Below are positions 24,575 through 33,156 of a stretch of 64,000 nucleotides of DNA, piece after piece. Source of the DNA: Rhodococcus opacus B4 (GTDB taxonomy: Bacteria > Actinomycetota > Actinomycetes > Mycobacteriales > Mycobacteriaceae); NCBI RefSeq assembly GCF_000010805.1, contig NC_012522.1:6262001-6326000 (forward strand). The letters run 5' to 3'. The notes below the pieces were generated by a model. It made no database searches. It was given only the letters and a program-made list of their open reading frames with translations, and was not told the origin of the DNA. A program made the translations under genes and the position numbers. Numbering within the stretch: position 1 is the first letter of the stretch; the number at the start of each line of letters is the position of its first letter.

Positions 24575-25756
24575 ATGTCCGAAAGAACCGTCGACCGCAT
24601 CGTCGCGCACGCCTATCCGTGGGACGTGCTCGGTGATCCGCACTTCGTCGACCGCGCGCGCGCCCTCGGGGTCGCCGAGATCTCGCTCGCCGCCAGCTAC
24701 CACTCGACCCGCGCCGCAACGCCGCTGCATCCGGCCCACAAGGTGGTCGACGCCCACCACGCCGCGCTGTACCGGCCCATCCGACCCGCTGCGTGGGACG
24801 GCCATGCCGTCACGGCCAGGGCGGCGACCTGGGCCGGATCCGAGGACGCGTTCGCCGATGCGGCTCGAATCCTGATCGACGCGGGCATCGGGGTGAACGC
24901 GTGGATCGTGCTGTCCCACAGCACTGTTCTCGGGCATGCACATCCCGGCGCCACCGTCGTCAACTGCTTCGGGGACCGCTACCCCTACGCCCTCGCGCCC
25001 GGGCACCCGGACATCGTCCGGTACGCCCGCACCCTCGCGGCGGAGGCGGTGCGCGGCCTCGACCTGCACGGTGTGTCGATCGAAGCCTGCGGGCAACTGG
25101 GTATCGCGCACGTCGGCCCGCACGAGAAGACCGACGGCGCCTATCCGGGAATCGGCGACACGTTGATGTCGATCAGCTGCACCGAACGGGAACGGGCACT
25201 GTGGGCGGATCGGGGCGTCGATCCGGACAAACTGGCTGCCAAACTGCGTGCCGGCGTGGATGCGCTGACCATGGGCACGCTCGCTCCGGATGCCGCGATC
25301 ACCGACGTCCTCGACGAGGCGGAGGCCGAGGCGGTGTTGTCCGTGCGCCATGCGGAGGCCGATGCGCTCCGGGTTGCGGTGCTCGGCGCCGTGCGGGCCG
25401 AGATTCCGTCGGCCCGCGTCACGCTGCACGGCCACCCGAACCCCTGGAAGACCGGGCCTTCGCCGGCGCTGACGTCCGCCGCTGCGGAAGACGTCGATGC
25501 CGTGCTCGTCTCGGCCTGGCCGGGAACTGCGGAGACCGTCGCCGTCACGAAGGCAACCAGGGCGATGGTCGGTGACGGCGTCGACGTCGGGGCCTACGTG
25601 TCGGTGTTGCCACCGAAGAACCTCGACGACGTGAGCGGTCACGTCGCGGCCACGGTCGCGGCCGGAGCCAACGAGCTGCACCTGTATCACCTCGGGTTGG
25701 TCAACTCGGTACAGCTCGACGCGCTGGGCCGCATCGTCGGCGACTTCTCGGTCTGA
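24575..25756 (+). CDS. Ala-rich protein of unknown function in the uronate island
   Basis: 393-aa soluble protein for which I know no assigned function. It looks like a TIM-barrel or glycosidase-like fold: alternating strands and helices with AHAYPWDVLGDPHFVDRARA near the start and INAWIVLSHST-type segments (GVNAWIVLSHSTVLGHAHPG). A conserved-looking HGVSIEACGQLGIAHVGPHE and C-terminal ANELHLYHLGLV resemble barrel strands with His and Glu at their ends. There is no signal peptide. It is transcribed divergently from the hydrolase, from a region with the shared operator motif, so it is probably part of the uronate/aldarate regulon. A role on a sugar acid or its conjugate is inference. Confidence 0.8.
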   Translation: MSERTVDRIVAHAYPWDVLGDPHFVDRARALGVAEISLAASYHSTRAATPLHPAHKVVDAHHAALYRPIRPAAWDGHAVTARAATWAGSEDAFADAARILIDAGIGVNAWIVLSHSTVLGHAHPGATVVNCFGDRYPYALAPGHPDIVRYARTLAAEAVRGLDLHGVSIEACGQLGIAHVGPHEKTDGAYPGIGDTLMSISCTERERALWADRGVDPDKLAAKLRAGVDALTMGTLAPDAAITDVLDEAEAEAVLSVRHAEADALRVAVLGAVRAEIPSARVTLHGHPNPWKTGPSPALTSAAAEDVDAVLVSAWPGTAETVAVTKATRAMVGDGVDVGAYVSVLPPKNLDDVSGHVAATVAAGANELHLYHLGLVNSVQLDALGRIVGDFSV

Positions 25757-25761
25757 CGCGG

Positions 25762-25792
25762 TCGGGGTGGGCGCGCACGGCGCCCACCCCGA
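25762..25792. terminator. Bidirectional terminator between convergent genes
   Basis: A perfect 13-bp GC-rich stem (25762-25774 with 25780-25792) and a 5-nt loop fills the 40-bp gap between the stops of the Ala-rich protein gene and the uronate dehydrogenase-like gene. Confidence 0.8.
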
Positions 25793-25796
25793 GCCG

Positions 25797-26621
25797 TCAC
25801 CGCATCCGCTGCCCGAGCGGGTGGTCGCAGAACGCGCCGCCGACGCGCTGGAGGATCGGGTCGTCGAACGTCCACTCGTGGTCGGCGAGGAACTCGTCGG
25901 CGAACATCTCCGCGTCGTCGCGGGGTTCGTATCCGATGGCGGCGCCCTCTGCGGCCGACCACCAGCTGCGGGTGTTCCGCGAGATGCCCCACACGGTGTG
26001 AAATCCCTTGGCGGAGTCGGACAGGGCGGCCTCGATCAGCCGGGCGGTGTCGGCGGGCGACATCCAGGACGCGAGTCCGCGGTAATTGGGCGGCCGGTCG
26101 AAGCTCGAGCCGATGCGCAGGTTGACGACGTCGATGCCGAAGCGGTCGTGGTACAGCCGGCCGAGCGCCTCCACCGCTGCCTTGCTCCAGCCGTAGAACC
26201 CGTCCGGGCGCGGCGGAACATCGCCGGGCAGTGGGTTGCCGCCGGCCTCCGCGTGTGTCCAGAAGCCCACGGCGTGGTTGCTCGACGCCGCGATCACCCG
26301 TGTCACGCCGTGTGCGACGGCGGCCTCGAACACTGCCTGGGTGCCGTCGACGTTGACGGAGAGAATGTTTTCCCACGAGTCCTCGGTGCTGAGTCCGCCC
26401 AGGTGGAGCACGGCGTCGACGCCGTCGACCGCGGCAGCCACGGCGGCGCGGTCGGTGACCGAACCCTGTACGTACTCCTCGTGTTCGGGATCGATGTCCG
26501 TGATGTCGGCGATGTCGAACAGGCGGAGGGTGCGGCCGGGCTTGCGGAGCAAGGGCCGCAGCATCTTGCCCATGTTTCCTGCGGCGCCGGTGATCAGTAG
26601 ACGCGAGGCGGTGTCGGTCAT
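25797..26621 (-). CDS. udh: Uronate dehydrogenase-like NAD-dependent epimerase/dehydratase-family enzyme
   Basis: 274-aa extended-SDR enzyme. The NAD-binding motif is TGAAGNMG (residues 11-18). The catalytic Ser lies in AASSNHAVGFW, and Y143/K147 are in FYGWSKAAVE. The ASSNHAVG segment is characteristic of bacterial uronate dehydrogenases, which oxidise galacturonate or glucuronate to the aldaro-lactone with NAD. Its 274 residues fit that family (about 265-275). Neighbouring dehydratase and KdgD-like genes complete an oxidative uronate route. The ATG at 26621 has GAGAGG upstream; an in-frame extension to 26666 is less likely. Confidence 0.83.
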   Translation of the reverse strand: MTDTASRLLITGAAGNMGKMLRPLLRKPGRTLRLFDIADITDIDPEHEEYVQGSVTDRAAVAAAVDGVDAVLHLGGLSTEDSWENILSVNVDGTQAVFEAAVAHGVTRVIAASSNHAVGFWTHAEAGGNPLPGDVPPRPDGFYGWSKAAVEALGRLYHDRFGIDVVNLRIGSSFDRPPNYRGLASWMSPADTARLIEAALSDSAKGFHTVWGISRNTRSWWSAAEGAAIGYEPRDDAEMFADEFLADHEWTFDDPILQRVGGAFCDHPLGQRMR

Positions 26622-26707
26622 GTCTTCTCGTACCTCTCTGGGGGTAAGTCTTGTAATGCACATCACGGTAGTACATACTTCGAACTGAAGTCACCAGTGT
26701 GGCAAAG

Positions 26708-26723
26708 ATTCACATACGTGAAC
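26708..26723. promoter_or_regulatory. Operator candidate upstream of the importer ATPase
   Basis: ATTCACATACGTGAAC contains a perfect TTCAC-N4-GTGAA palindrome and matches the three other sites of the island. It sits in the divergent region between the uronate dehydrogenase-like gene and the ATPase gene at 26798, so it may control both sides. Confidence 0.58.
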
Positions 26724-26797
26724 AAGTCGGTGCGGCTTCACACTCCCCATTCGGATCGTCCGGCACGTTCCTGCCGGTGAAGGGACCTCCCACCATC

Positions 26798-27877
26798 ATG
26801 GCAACAGTCGCATTCCACGGCGTCACCAAGTTGTTCCCCGGCGGCGACAAGGCCGCGGTCGACCACCTCGACCTCCACATCGACGACGGCGAGTTCCTCG
26901 TCCTCGTCGGACCGTCCGGCTGCGGGAAGTCGACGTCCCTGCGCATGCTCGCGGGACTCGAGGACGTGGACAAGGGCACGATCGCCATCGGCGGCAACGA
27001 CGTCACCGAGTTCCAGCCGAAGGACCGGGACATCGCCATGGTCTTCCAGAACTACGCCCTCTACCCGCACATGACGGTGGGGGAGAACATGGGCTTCGGC
27101 CTCCGGATCGCCGGCGAGGACAAGGCGGAGATCAAGCGGCGCGTCCAGGACGCCGCCAGGATCCTCGACCTCACCAAGTTCCTCGACCGCAAGCCCAAGG
27201 CCCTCTCCGGCGGTCAGCGGCAGCGGGTGGCAATGGGGCGCGCCATCGTTCGCAAACCGCAGGTGTTCCTGATGGACGAGCCGCTGTCCAACCTCGACGC
27301 CAAGCTGCGGGTGCAGACCCGCGCGCAGATCTCGGCGCTGCAGCGCCGGCTCGCCACCACCACCGTCTACGTGACGCACGATCAGGTCGAGGCCATGACG
27401 ATGGGGGACCGCGTCGCCGTACTCAAAGACGGAGTGCTTCAGCAGTGCGACACTCCCCGCCGCATGTACGAGCACCCGGACAACGTGTTCGTCGCCGGGT
27501 TCATCGGCTCGCCCGCGATGAACCTGCTCGAACTTCCCCTCGTCGACGGCGGCGTCAGCTTCGGCGGCTCCGTGGTCCCCGTTCCACGTGCGTCGATAGC
27601 CGGGATCGGGGAACACTCGGTCACGCTCGGTGTGCGTCCCGAGGATCTCGCGATCACCACGGGCAGCGGGCTCGATGTCACCATCGACGTCGTCGAGGAA
27701 CTCGGCGCCGACGCATACGTCTACGGCCAGGCGGACATTCACGGGCGCAAGCAGACCGTCGTCGTCCGCGCCGACGGTCGCATCCCACCGAAGCGTGGAG
27801 AGGTGATCACGCTGTCGTACGCGGCCGAGCGCACACACCTGTTCTCCACCGTCACCGGTGAACGGCTCGTCGACTAG
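26798..27877 (+). CDS. Sugar ABC transporter ATPase, MsmK/UgpC-type
   Basis: 359-aa ATPase of a carbohydrate importer. Walker A is GPSGCGKSTS, the Q-loop FQNYALYPHMTV, the signature LSGGQRQRVAMGRAI, Walker B VFLMDEPLSNLDAKL, and the H-loop VTHDQVEAM. The C-terminal regulatory OB (TOBE/MalK-type) domain from about residue 240 includes VTLGVRPEDL. It is likely to energise the permease pair at 21316-23165. MsmK-type ATPases sometimes serve several importers, so it may not be exclusive. The ATG at 26798 is preferred over an upstream frame extension that runs through the operator site. It is followed 52 bp later by the KdgD-like gene. Confidence 0.93.
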   Translation: MATVAFHGVTKLFPGGDKAAVDHLDLHIDDGEFLVLVGPSGCGKSTSLRMLAGLEDVDKGTIAIGGNDVTEFQPKDRDIAMVFQNYALYPHMTVGENMGFGLRIAGEDKAEIKRRVQDAARILDLTKFLDRKPKALSGGQRQRVAMGRAIVRKPQVFLMDEPLSNLDAKLRVQTRAQISALQRRLATTTVYVTHDQVEAMTMGDRVAVLKDGVLQQCDTPRRMYEHPDNVFVAGFIGSPAMNLLELPLVDGGVSFGGSVVPVPRASIAGIGEHSVTLGVRPEDLAITTGSGLDVTIDVVEELGADAYVYGQADIHGRKQTVVVRADGRIPPKRGEVITLSYAAERTHLFSTVTGERLVD

Positions 27878-27929
27878 CGGCGCCCCGATTCTCCCCAAGC
27901 ACCCCACCACATCGATCAAGGAGCACACC

Positions 27930-28835
27930 ATGCTCGACGGAGTTCTGTTCTTCCCTGTCACCCCGTTCGACCGCAACGGCGACGTCGATCTGCCCGCGCT
28001 GGCACGGCACATCGAATCCGGTGTCGCGGCCGGGCCGGGTGGAGTGTTCGCCGCGTGCGGCACCGGCGAATTCCACGCACTGTCCACGGCCGAGTTCCGG
28101 ACCGTCGTGGAAACGGCGGTCACGGCCACCGACGGGCGGGTCCCGGTCTTCGCCGGCGCCGGAGGCGCGCTGCCCGTCGCGAAACAGTTCGTGGCCGCCG
28201 CGGCGGACGCGGGAGCGGACGGCATCCTGCTGCTGCCGCCCTACCTCGTCGGAGCCCCCGCCGACGGCCTCGTGGAGTACGTGAGGCAGGTGTCGGAGTC
28301 GAGTGATCTCCCGGTCATCGTGTACCACCGCGCGAACGGCCAATTCACCGAGCAGAGCGCTCTCGCGGTCGCGCGACTGCCGAAGGTCATCGGGTTCAAG
28401 GACGGTGTCGGCGACCTCGACCTGACGTCGCGAATCGTGCGTACGCTGCGTGATTCTCTCGGCGACAAAGAGTTTCAGTTCTTCAACGGCCTCCCGACGG
28501 CCGAGGTCTCGCAGCAGGCCTACCGGAGCATCGGCGTCACCCTGTACTCGTCGGCGACGTTCGCCTTCGCCCCGGACGTGTCGCTCGCCTACTACCGCGC
28601 GCTCGAGGACGGCGACACCGAACTGGTCGACTCGCTCAACCGCGAGTTCTTCCATCCCCTGGTGCGGCTCCGCGACACCACCCCCGGATACGCGGTCGCG
28701 CTCGTGAAGGCGGGCGTGACGTTCACCGGCCTCGACGCCGGTTCGGTGCGGGCGCCGCTGGTCGACGCCAGCGCCGAGCACCGGTACGCGTTGGAGCAGA
28801 TCGTGGCGGCGGGACGGAAGGTGCTGGCGCAGTAG
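27930..28835 (+). CDS. kdgD: 5-dehydro-4-deoxyglucarate dehydratase (KdgD-like)
   Basis: 301-aa class I aldolase of the DHDPS/NAL family. KdgD converts 5-keto-4-deoxyglucarate to 2-oxoglutarate semialdehyde, CO2 and water. The N-terminus MLDGVLFFPVTPFDRNGDVD is the KdgD signature. The Schiff-base Lys is K157 (VIGFKDGVGD) and the catalytic Tyr is Y132 (VIVYHRANG). The ATG at 27930 follows AAGGAG. With uronate dehydrogenase and the enolase-superfamily dehydratase it completes a route from uronate to 2-oxoglutarate semialdehyde. No obvious dedicated semialdehyde dehydrogenase is nearby. Confidence 0.88.
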   Translation: MLDGVLFFPVTPFDRNGDVDLPALARHIESGVAAGPGGVFAACGTGEFHALSTAEFRTVVETAVTATDGRVPVFAGAGGALPVAKQFVAAAADAGADGILLLPPYLVGAPADGLVEYVRQVSESSDLPVIVYHRANGQFTEQSALAVARLPKVIGFKDGVGDLDLTSRIVRTLRDSLGDKEFQFFNGLPTAEVSQQAYRSIGVTLYSSATFAFAPDVSLAYYRALEDGDTELVDSLNREFFHPLVRLRDTTPGYAVALVKAGVTFTGLDAGSVRAPLVDASAEHRYALEQIVAAGRKVLAQ

Positions 28836-28856
28836 CGCCCTCGATCACCCGGTCCG

Positions 28857-30560
28857 CTAGTCGGCGGCGGCGACGAGTGGCTCGAGCGTGAGGTCGGGCA
28901 GCTCCTTCTGGATGTACTGCAACCGCCACTTGTCGCTGACGAGGGCCAGCATGACCCCGTCCGAGCGGGTGAACACCTCGACACCGCGCTGACGGTTCAG
29001 CTCGTCGGCCGACTCGGCGTCGGTGCGCCGCGCCAGCGCGTACCCCAGCGGTTCCATGCGGGCCTCGACGTTGAACTCGGCCTTCATCCGCGCCGCGACC
29101 ACCTCGAACTGCATGGGGCCGACGGCGGCCATGACGGGCGAGGCGTCGCCGCGCAGGTCGTTGCGGAGGATCTGCACGACACCCTCGGAGTCGAGCTGAT
29201 CGACTGCCCGCCGGAACTGCTTGTACTTGCCTGCGCTCTCGGCCCGCAGGATGGAGAAGTGCTCCGGCGCGAACGACGGGATCGGCGGGAACTCCACCTT
29301 CTTCTCGAAGAACAGGGTGTGGCCGGGGGCGAGCGCGGTGGCGTTGACGAGTCCCACCACGTCGCCGGGGTACGCCGATTCGACGGTCGAACGCTCTCGG
29401 CCGAAGACGGTCTGCGCGTACTTCGTCGTGAACGGTTTACCGGTCTGGGCGTGGGTGACCACCATGCCGCGCTCGAAGACACCCGACACGATGCGCATGA
29501 ACGCCAGCCGGTCGCGGTGCGCGGTGTCCATGCCTGCCTGGACCTTGAAGACGACCGCGCTGAACGGGTCGGCGACATCGCGGGGGGTGCCGTCGACGTC
29601 CTCCCGGGCGCGCGGCGGCGGTGCCAGCTCGACGAGCGTGTCGAGGATCTGGCGGACGCCGAAGTTGAGCATCGCCGAAGCGAAGATGACCGGCGACGTC
29701 TGACCGCCGAGGAACAGTTCCTGGTCGTGGTCCTGACCGGTGGCCGACAGCAGTTCGCTCTCCTCCGCGGCGGTCTCCCACTCGGAGCCCTCCTTCGCGA
29801 GGGCGGCGTCGGCGTCCATGACCTCTTCGGGGGCGATCTTCGCGCCACCGGCGGTGCGCGTGAAGCGGATGTACTCCCGCGGGGCACCGTCCTCGCCGCG
29901 CCGCAGCAGTCCCCGGAAATCACCGGCGATCCCGACGGGCCAGTACAGGGGAGTGGGGGTCAGCCCGATGCGTTCCTGGATCTCGTCGAGAAGTTCCAGT
30001 GGCGTCTGGCCGGGCCGGTCCCACTTGTTGATGACGGTGATCACCGGGATTCCGCGGTGACGGCACACCTGGAACAGCTTCAGCGTCTGCGGTTCGAGAC
30101 CCTTCGCGGCGTCGATCAGCATGACGGCGGCGTCGACCGCGGTCAGGACGCGGTACGTGTCCTCCGAGAAGTCGGAGTGGCCGGGCGTGTCCACCAGGTT
30201 GATCACGTTGTCGACGGGCTCGTCCGCCGACGCCTCGGTGGAGCGGTAGTTGAACTGCAGCGCGGTGGAGCTGACGGAGATGCCGCGGGCCTTCTCCATC
30301 TCCATCCAGTCCGACACCGTCGACTTGCGGCCCGCCTTGCCGTGCACGGCACCCGCCTCGGAGATGACCTTCGCGTGCAGCGCGAGCGCCTCCGTCAGCG
30401 TCGACTTACCGGCGTCGGGGTGTGAGATCACGGCGAAAGTGCGGCGACGCGACGCCTCGGCCCGGACACCCTTCTCGGATTTCCCCTCCGGTGCGGCGGT
30501 CGCGGCGGCAGGCGCCGCCTCGGCTGGAATGGTGTCGGCCGAGTCGGACGGGGTAGTCAA
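28857..30560 (-). CDS. prfC: Peptide chain release factor 3
   Basis: 567-aa translational GTPase that recycles RF1/RF2 from the ribosome after peptide release. The G-domain has the P-loop SHPDAGKSTLTEAL, switch region RGISVSSTALQF, DTPGHSDF (G3) and NKWDRPG (G4). Later domains show FKVQAGMDTAHRDRLAFMRI and VGPMQFEVVAARMK, which are typical RF3. It has an N-terminal extension of about 38 Ala/Glu-rich residues before RRRTFAVI, so a start further in is possible. It is convergent with kdgD (22 bp apart) and divergent from the FadD gene. Confidence 0.95.
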   Translation of the reverse strand: MTTPSDSADTIPAEAAPAAATAAPEGKSEKGVRAEASRRRTFAVISHPDAGKSTLTEALALHAKVISEAGAVHGKAGRKSTVSDWMEMEKARGISVSSTALQFNYRSTEASADEPVDNVINLVDTPGHSDFSEDTYRVLTAVDAAVMLIDAAKGLEPQTLKLFQVCRHRGIPVITVINKWDRPGQTPLELLDEIQERIGLTPTPLYWPVGIAGDFRGLLRRGEDGAPREYIRFTRTAGGAKIAPEEVMDADAALAKEGSEWETAAEESELLSATGQDHDQELFLGGQTSPVIFASAMLNFGVRQILDTLVELAPPPRAREDVDGTPRDVADPFSAVVFKVQAGMDTAHRDRLAFMRIVSGVFERGMVVTHAQTGKPFTTKYAQTVFGRERSTVESAYPGDVVGLVNATALAPGHTLFFEKKVEFPPIPSFAPEHFSILRAESAGKYKQFRRAVDQLDSEGVVQILRNDLRGDASPVMAAVGPMQFEVVAARMKAEFNVEARMEPLGYALARRTDAESADELNRQRGVEVFTRSDGVMLALVSDKWRLQYIQKELPDLTLEPLVAAAD

Positions 30561-30782
30561 CGAAGAACCTCTCGGGGGACGGGATGCGTGCGGGAAGGCC
30601 GTGTGGCCGCATACCAGGTTACTCGGGTGCCGGAGGCGAACACGCAGCAGTCACATCCGCGGGCGCGCATCCAGGGACGAGTAACGATCGGCGGCCGGTC
30701 ACGTATTAACCAGTGAGTCGTCGGGGCGCTCCGGAGTTCACCGTTTCTTCTTTCGGACACCCGTATGTGCAGGAGGAATACA

Positions 30783-32417
30783 GTGAGCAAGTTCACCGAC
30801 GAGATGTACGCGACCGCGGCGAGCAGCACCCGCGGTCTCAACACGGGTGAGCCCGACGCGCCTCTGCGACAGCCGTGGGGCGAGATCCACAAGGCCGCGC
30901 GGCACATGGCGGGGGCGCTGGCCGACGCGGGAATCGCTCACGGCGACGCCATCGGCATCCTCGCCGGTCAGCCCGTCGACATCGCACCCTCCTGCCAGGC
31001 CACCTGGATGCGCGGCGCATCCGTCACGATGCTGCACCAGCCGACGCCGCGCACCGATCTGGCGGTGTGGGCCAAGGACACCGAAACCGTCATCACGATG
31101 ATCGATGCGAAGGCCGTCATCCTCGGTGCGCCGTTCGACGCCGCCAAGCCGCTGCTCGAGGAACGTGGCATCACCGTGCTGACGGTGACCGAGCTGAACG
31201 AGGGCACGGCCATCGACCCGGTCGAGACGTTCGAGAGCGACATCGCGCTGCAGCAGCTCACGTCCGGTTCCACCGGTTCGCCCAAGGCCGTGCAGATCAC
31301 GCACGAGAACTTCTACACCAACGCGTACGCCATGATCGACCGCATCAAGTTCTCCATCGAGGACGACGTGATGATCAGCTGGCTGCCGCTGTTCCACGAC
31401 ATGGGGATGGTCGGATTCCTCAGCGTGCCGATGCAGGTCGGCGCGGAGGTCGTGAGCATCACCCCCATGGACTTCCTCCGCACGCCGCTGCTGTGGGCGG
31501 AACTGATGGGCAAGTACCAGGGCACCGTGACGGCCGCCCCCAACTTCGCGTACTCCCTGCTGGCCCGCCGTCTCAAGCAGGCGGAGGACGGCGCCGTCGA
31601 CCTCAGCACCGTCCGGTACATGTGGAACGGCGCCGAGCCTGTGGACCCCGACACGATGAACGCGCTCGCCGAGGCAGGCGCCCGGTTCGGGCTGAACCCG
31701 TCCGCGCTCGCCCCCGTCTACGGGATGGCGGAGACCACCCTCGCCGTCTCCATCCCGGATCCGGACCAGGGTCAGGTCCTCGACCGCGTCGACCCGGACC
31801 TGCTCGAGGCGATGCAGCGTGCCGTCCCGTCGAACAAGCCGAACGCGCGGGCCCTCGCGACGCTCGGGAAGATGGTGCCGAACCTGGAGGGACGCGTCGT
31901 CGACACCGACGGGGAGCTGCTCCCGACCCGCGGCGTCGGCATCATCGAGGTCCGAGGCAAGGCCGTCACACCCGGATACATCACCCTCGACGGGCACAAG
32001 CCCGCGCAGGACGCGAACGGCTGGCTCAACACCGGCGACGTCGGCTACTTCACCGAGGAGGGCCTCGTCGTCGTGTGCGGTCGCGTCAAGGACGTCATCA
32101 TCATGGGCGGCCGCAACATCTACCCGACCGACATCGAGCGGGCCGCGGGCACCGTCGCCGGAGTGCGTCCCGGCAATGCCGTGGCCGTCCGCCTCGACGC
32201 CGGGCAGAAACGGGAAAGCTTCGCCGTCGCGGTCGAGACCAACGACTACCAGGACCCCGAAACGGTCAAGCGCATCGAGCACGAGGTCGTGCACGCCGTG
32301 TTCTCCGAGGTCGGTGTGCGACCCCGCACCGTCGCCGTCCTCGGCCCCGGCAGCATCCCCAAGACGTCGTCGGGCAAACTCCGCCGCGCCACGTCGGCGA
32401 ACATCGTAGGCGCGTAG
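30783..32417 (+). CDS. Fatty-acyl-AMP ligase-like FadD, ortholog-like of M. tuberculosis Pks16
   Basis: 544-aa ANL-superfamily adenylating enzyme. The ATP-binding motif is LTSGSTGSPKAVQITHEN. The A5-type motif is PVYGMAETTLAVSI, the FAAL-like form. C-terminal motifs are NTGDVGYFTEEGLVVVCGR and the GRNIYPTDIERAAG hinge, with the catalytic Lys in KTSSGKLRR. Such enzymes activate fatty or related acids as acyl-AMP and pass them to carrier proteins or CoA. The position next to pth and rplY matches Rv1013 (pks16) of M. tuberculosis, whose role in lipid metabolism is not settled. The GTG at 30783 follows AGGAGG. Confidence 0.88.
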   Translation: MSKFTDEMYATAASSTRGLNTGEPDAPLRQPWGEIHKAARHMAGALADAGIAHGDAIGILAGQPVDIAPSCQATWMRGASVTMLHQPTPRTDLAVWAKDTETVITMIDAKAVILGAPFDAAKPLLEERGITVLTVTELNEGTAIDPVETFESDIALQQLTSGSTGSPKAVQITHENFYTNAYAMIDRIKFSIEDDVMISWLPLFHDMGMVGFLSVPMQVGAEVVSITPMDFLRTPLLWAELMGKYQGTVTAAPNFAYSLLARRLKQAEDGAVDLSTVRYMWNGAEPVDPDTMNALAEAGARFGLNPSALAPVYGMAETTLAVSIPDPDQGQVLDRVDPDLLEAMQRAVPSNKPNARALATLGKMVPNLEGRVVDTDGELLPTRGVGIIEVRGKAVTPGYITLDGHKPAQDANGWLNTGDVGYFTEEGLVVVCGRVKDVIIMGGRNIYPTDIERAAGTVAGVRPGNAVAVRLDAGQKRESFAVAVETNDYQDPETVKRIEHEVVHAVFSEVGVRPRTVAVLGPGSIPKTSSGKLRRATSANIVGA

Positions 32418-32477
32418 CGCCCGTGCGCCTTTTTGGTAGCTGGGACAACCAGAAAGGCGCACGGGCGCGAAGCGCCT
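32418..32477. terminator. 20-bp bidirectional terminator with repeated tail (copy at FadD/pth)
   Basis: The arms 32418-32437 and 32448-32467 pair over 20 bp with one G-U wobble and a 10-nt loop. The tail CACGGGCGCGAAGCGC ends at the pth stop. The hairpin and tail recur almost identically at 60745-60798 next to prsA, and the tail also follows the rsmA hairpin. It lies between convergent stops and should terminate both FadD and pth transcripts. Confidence 0.85.
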
Positions 32478-33048
32478 AGTGCAGGCGGTTCTGCGCGGCC
32501 TCGAGGCCCAGGCGCAGGACCAGTTCGACGGCGTCGGCGGATTCCTCGCAGACGAGGTCGAGTTCCTTGCGTTCCACCGACGAGAACGGCTTGAGCACGT
32601 ACGACGCCGGATCCATCCGTCCGGGGGGACGGCCGATCCCGACGCGGGTGCGCAGATAGTCCTTCGTGCCGAGCGACTGCGAGATGGACCGCAGACCGTT
32701 GTGCCCGCCCTCGCCGCCGCCCTGCTTGAGGCGGATGGTCCCGAAGTCGAGGTCGAGTTCGTCGTGGATGACGACGATGTTGCCCGGGTCGACGGAGAAG
32801 AACCGGGCCAGCCCGGCGACGGCGGACCCGGACAGATTCATGAACGACCGCGGCTTGGCGAGGATCGTCGGACGACCTTCGAGCCGGCCCTGGACGATCT
32901 CGGCGCCGCTCTTCTTGTGCGCGCTGAACTTGCCACCCATGCGCGCGGACAGCACGCCGGCCACCATGAAGCCGACGTTGTGCCGGGTCTTCTCGTACTG
33001 CGGTCCGGGGTTGCCCAGACCCACCACCAGGGCGGTGTCTTCACTCAC
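32476..33048 (-). CDS. pth: Peptidyl-tRNA hydrolase
   Basis: 190-aa esterase that frees tRNA from drop-off peptidyl-tRNA. The motifs are LVVGLGNPGPQYEKTRHNVGF with the catalytic His in RHNVG, the Asn in FMNLSGSAV, the Asp in VIHDELDLDFG, and GGGEGGHNGLRSI. Length and sequence are standard. It lies 108 bp downstream of rplY, as in mycobacteria, with a hairpin in between, and ends at the repeated terminator. Confidence 0.97.
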   Translation of the reverse strand: MSEDTALVVGLGNPGPQYEKTRHNVGFMVAGVLSARMGGKFSAHKKSGAEIVQGRLEGRPTILAKPRSFMNLSGSAVAGLARFFSVDPGNIVVIHDELDLDFGTIRLKQGGGEGGHNGLRSISQSLGTKDYLRTRVGIGRPPGRMDPASYVLKPFSSVERKELDLVCEESADAVELVLRLGLEAAQNRLH

Positions 33049-33093
33049 CGACAGGGTCCTTCCGTGCGTGAGGGGGTCGTGTCAGACGACAGC

Positions 33094-33129
33094 GGCGCGT
33101 CACCCCGGGACAATCCGGGACGACGCGCC
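33094..33129 (-). terminator. Hairpin between rplY and pth
   Basis: The outer 8-bp stem (33094-33101 with 33122-33129) and inner 5-bp stem are separated by two mismatches. No T-run follows on the minus strand, so it may be a weak terminator or processing site setting the rplY:pth ratio rather than a full stop. Confidence 0.45.
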
Positions 33130-33156
33130 GCCGACATCAGTGCGGTTGCGAGAGGA

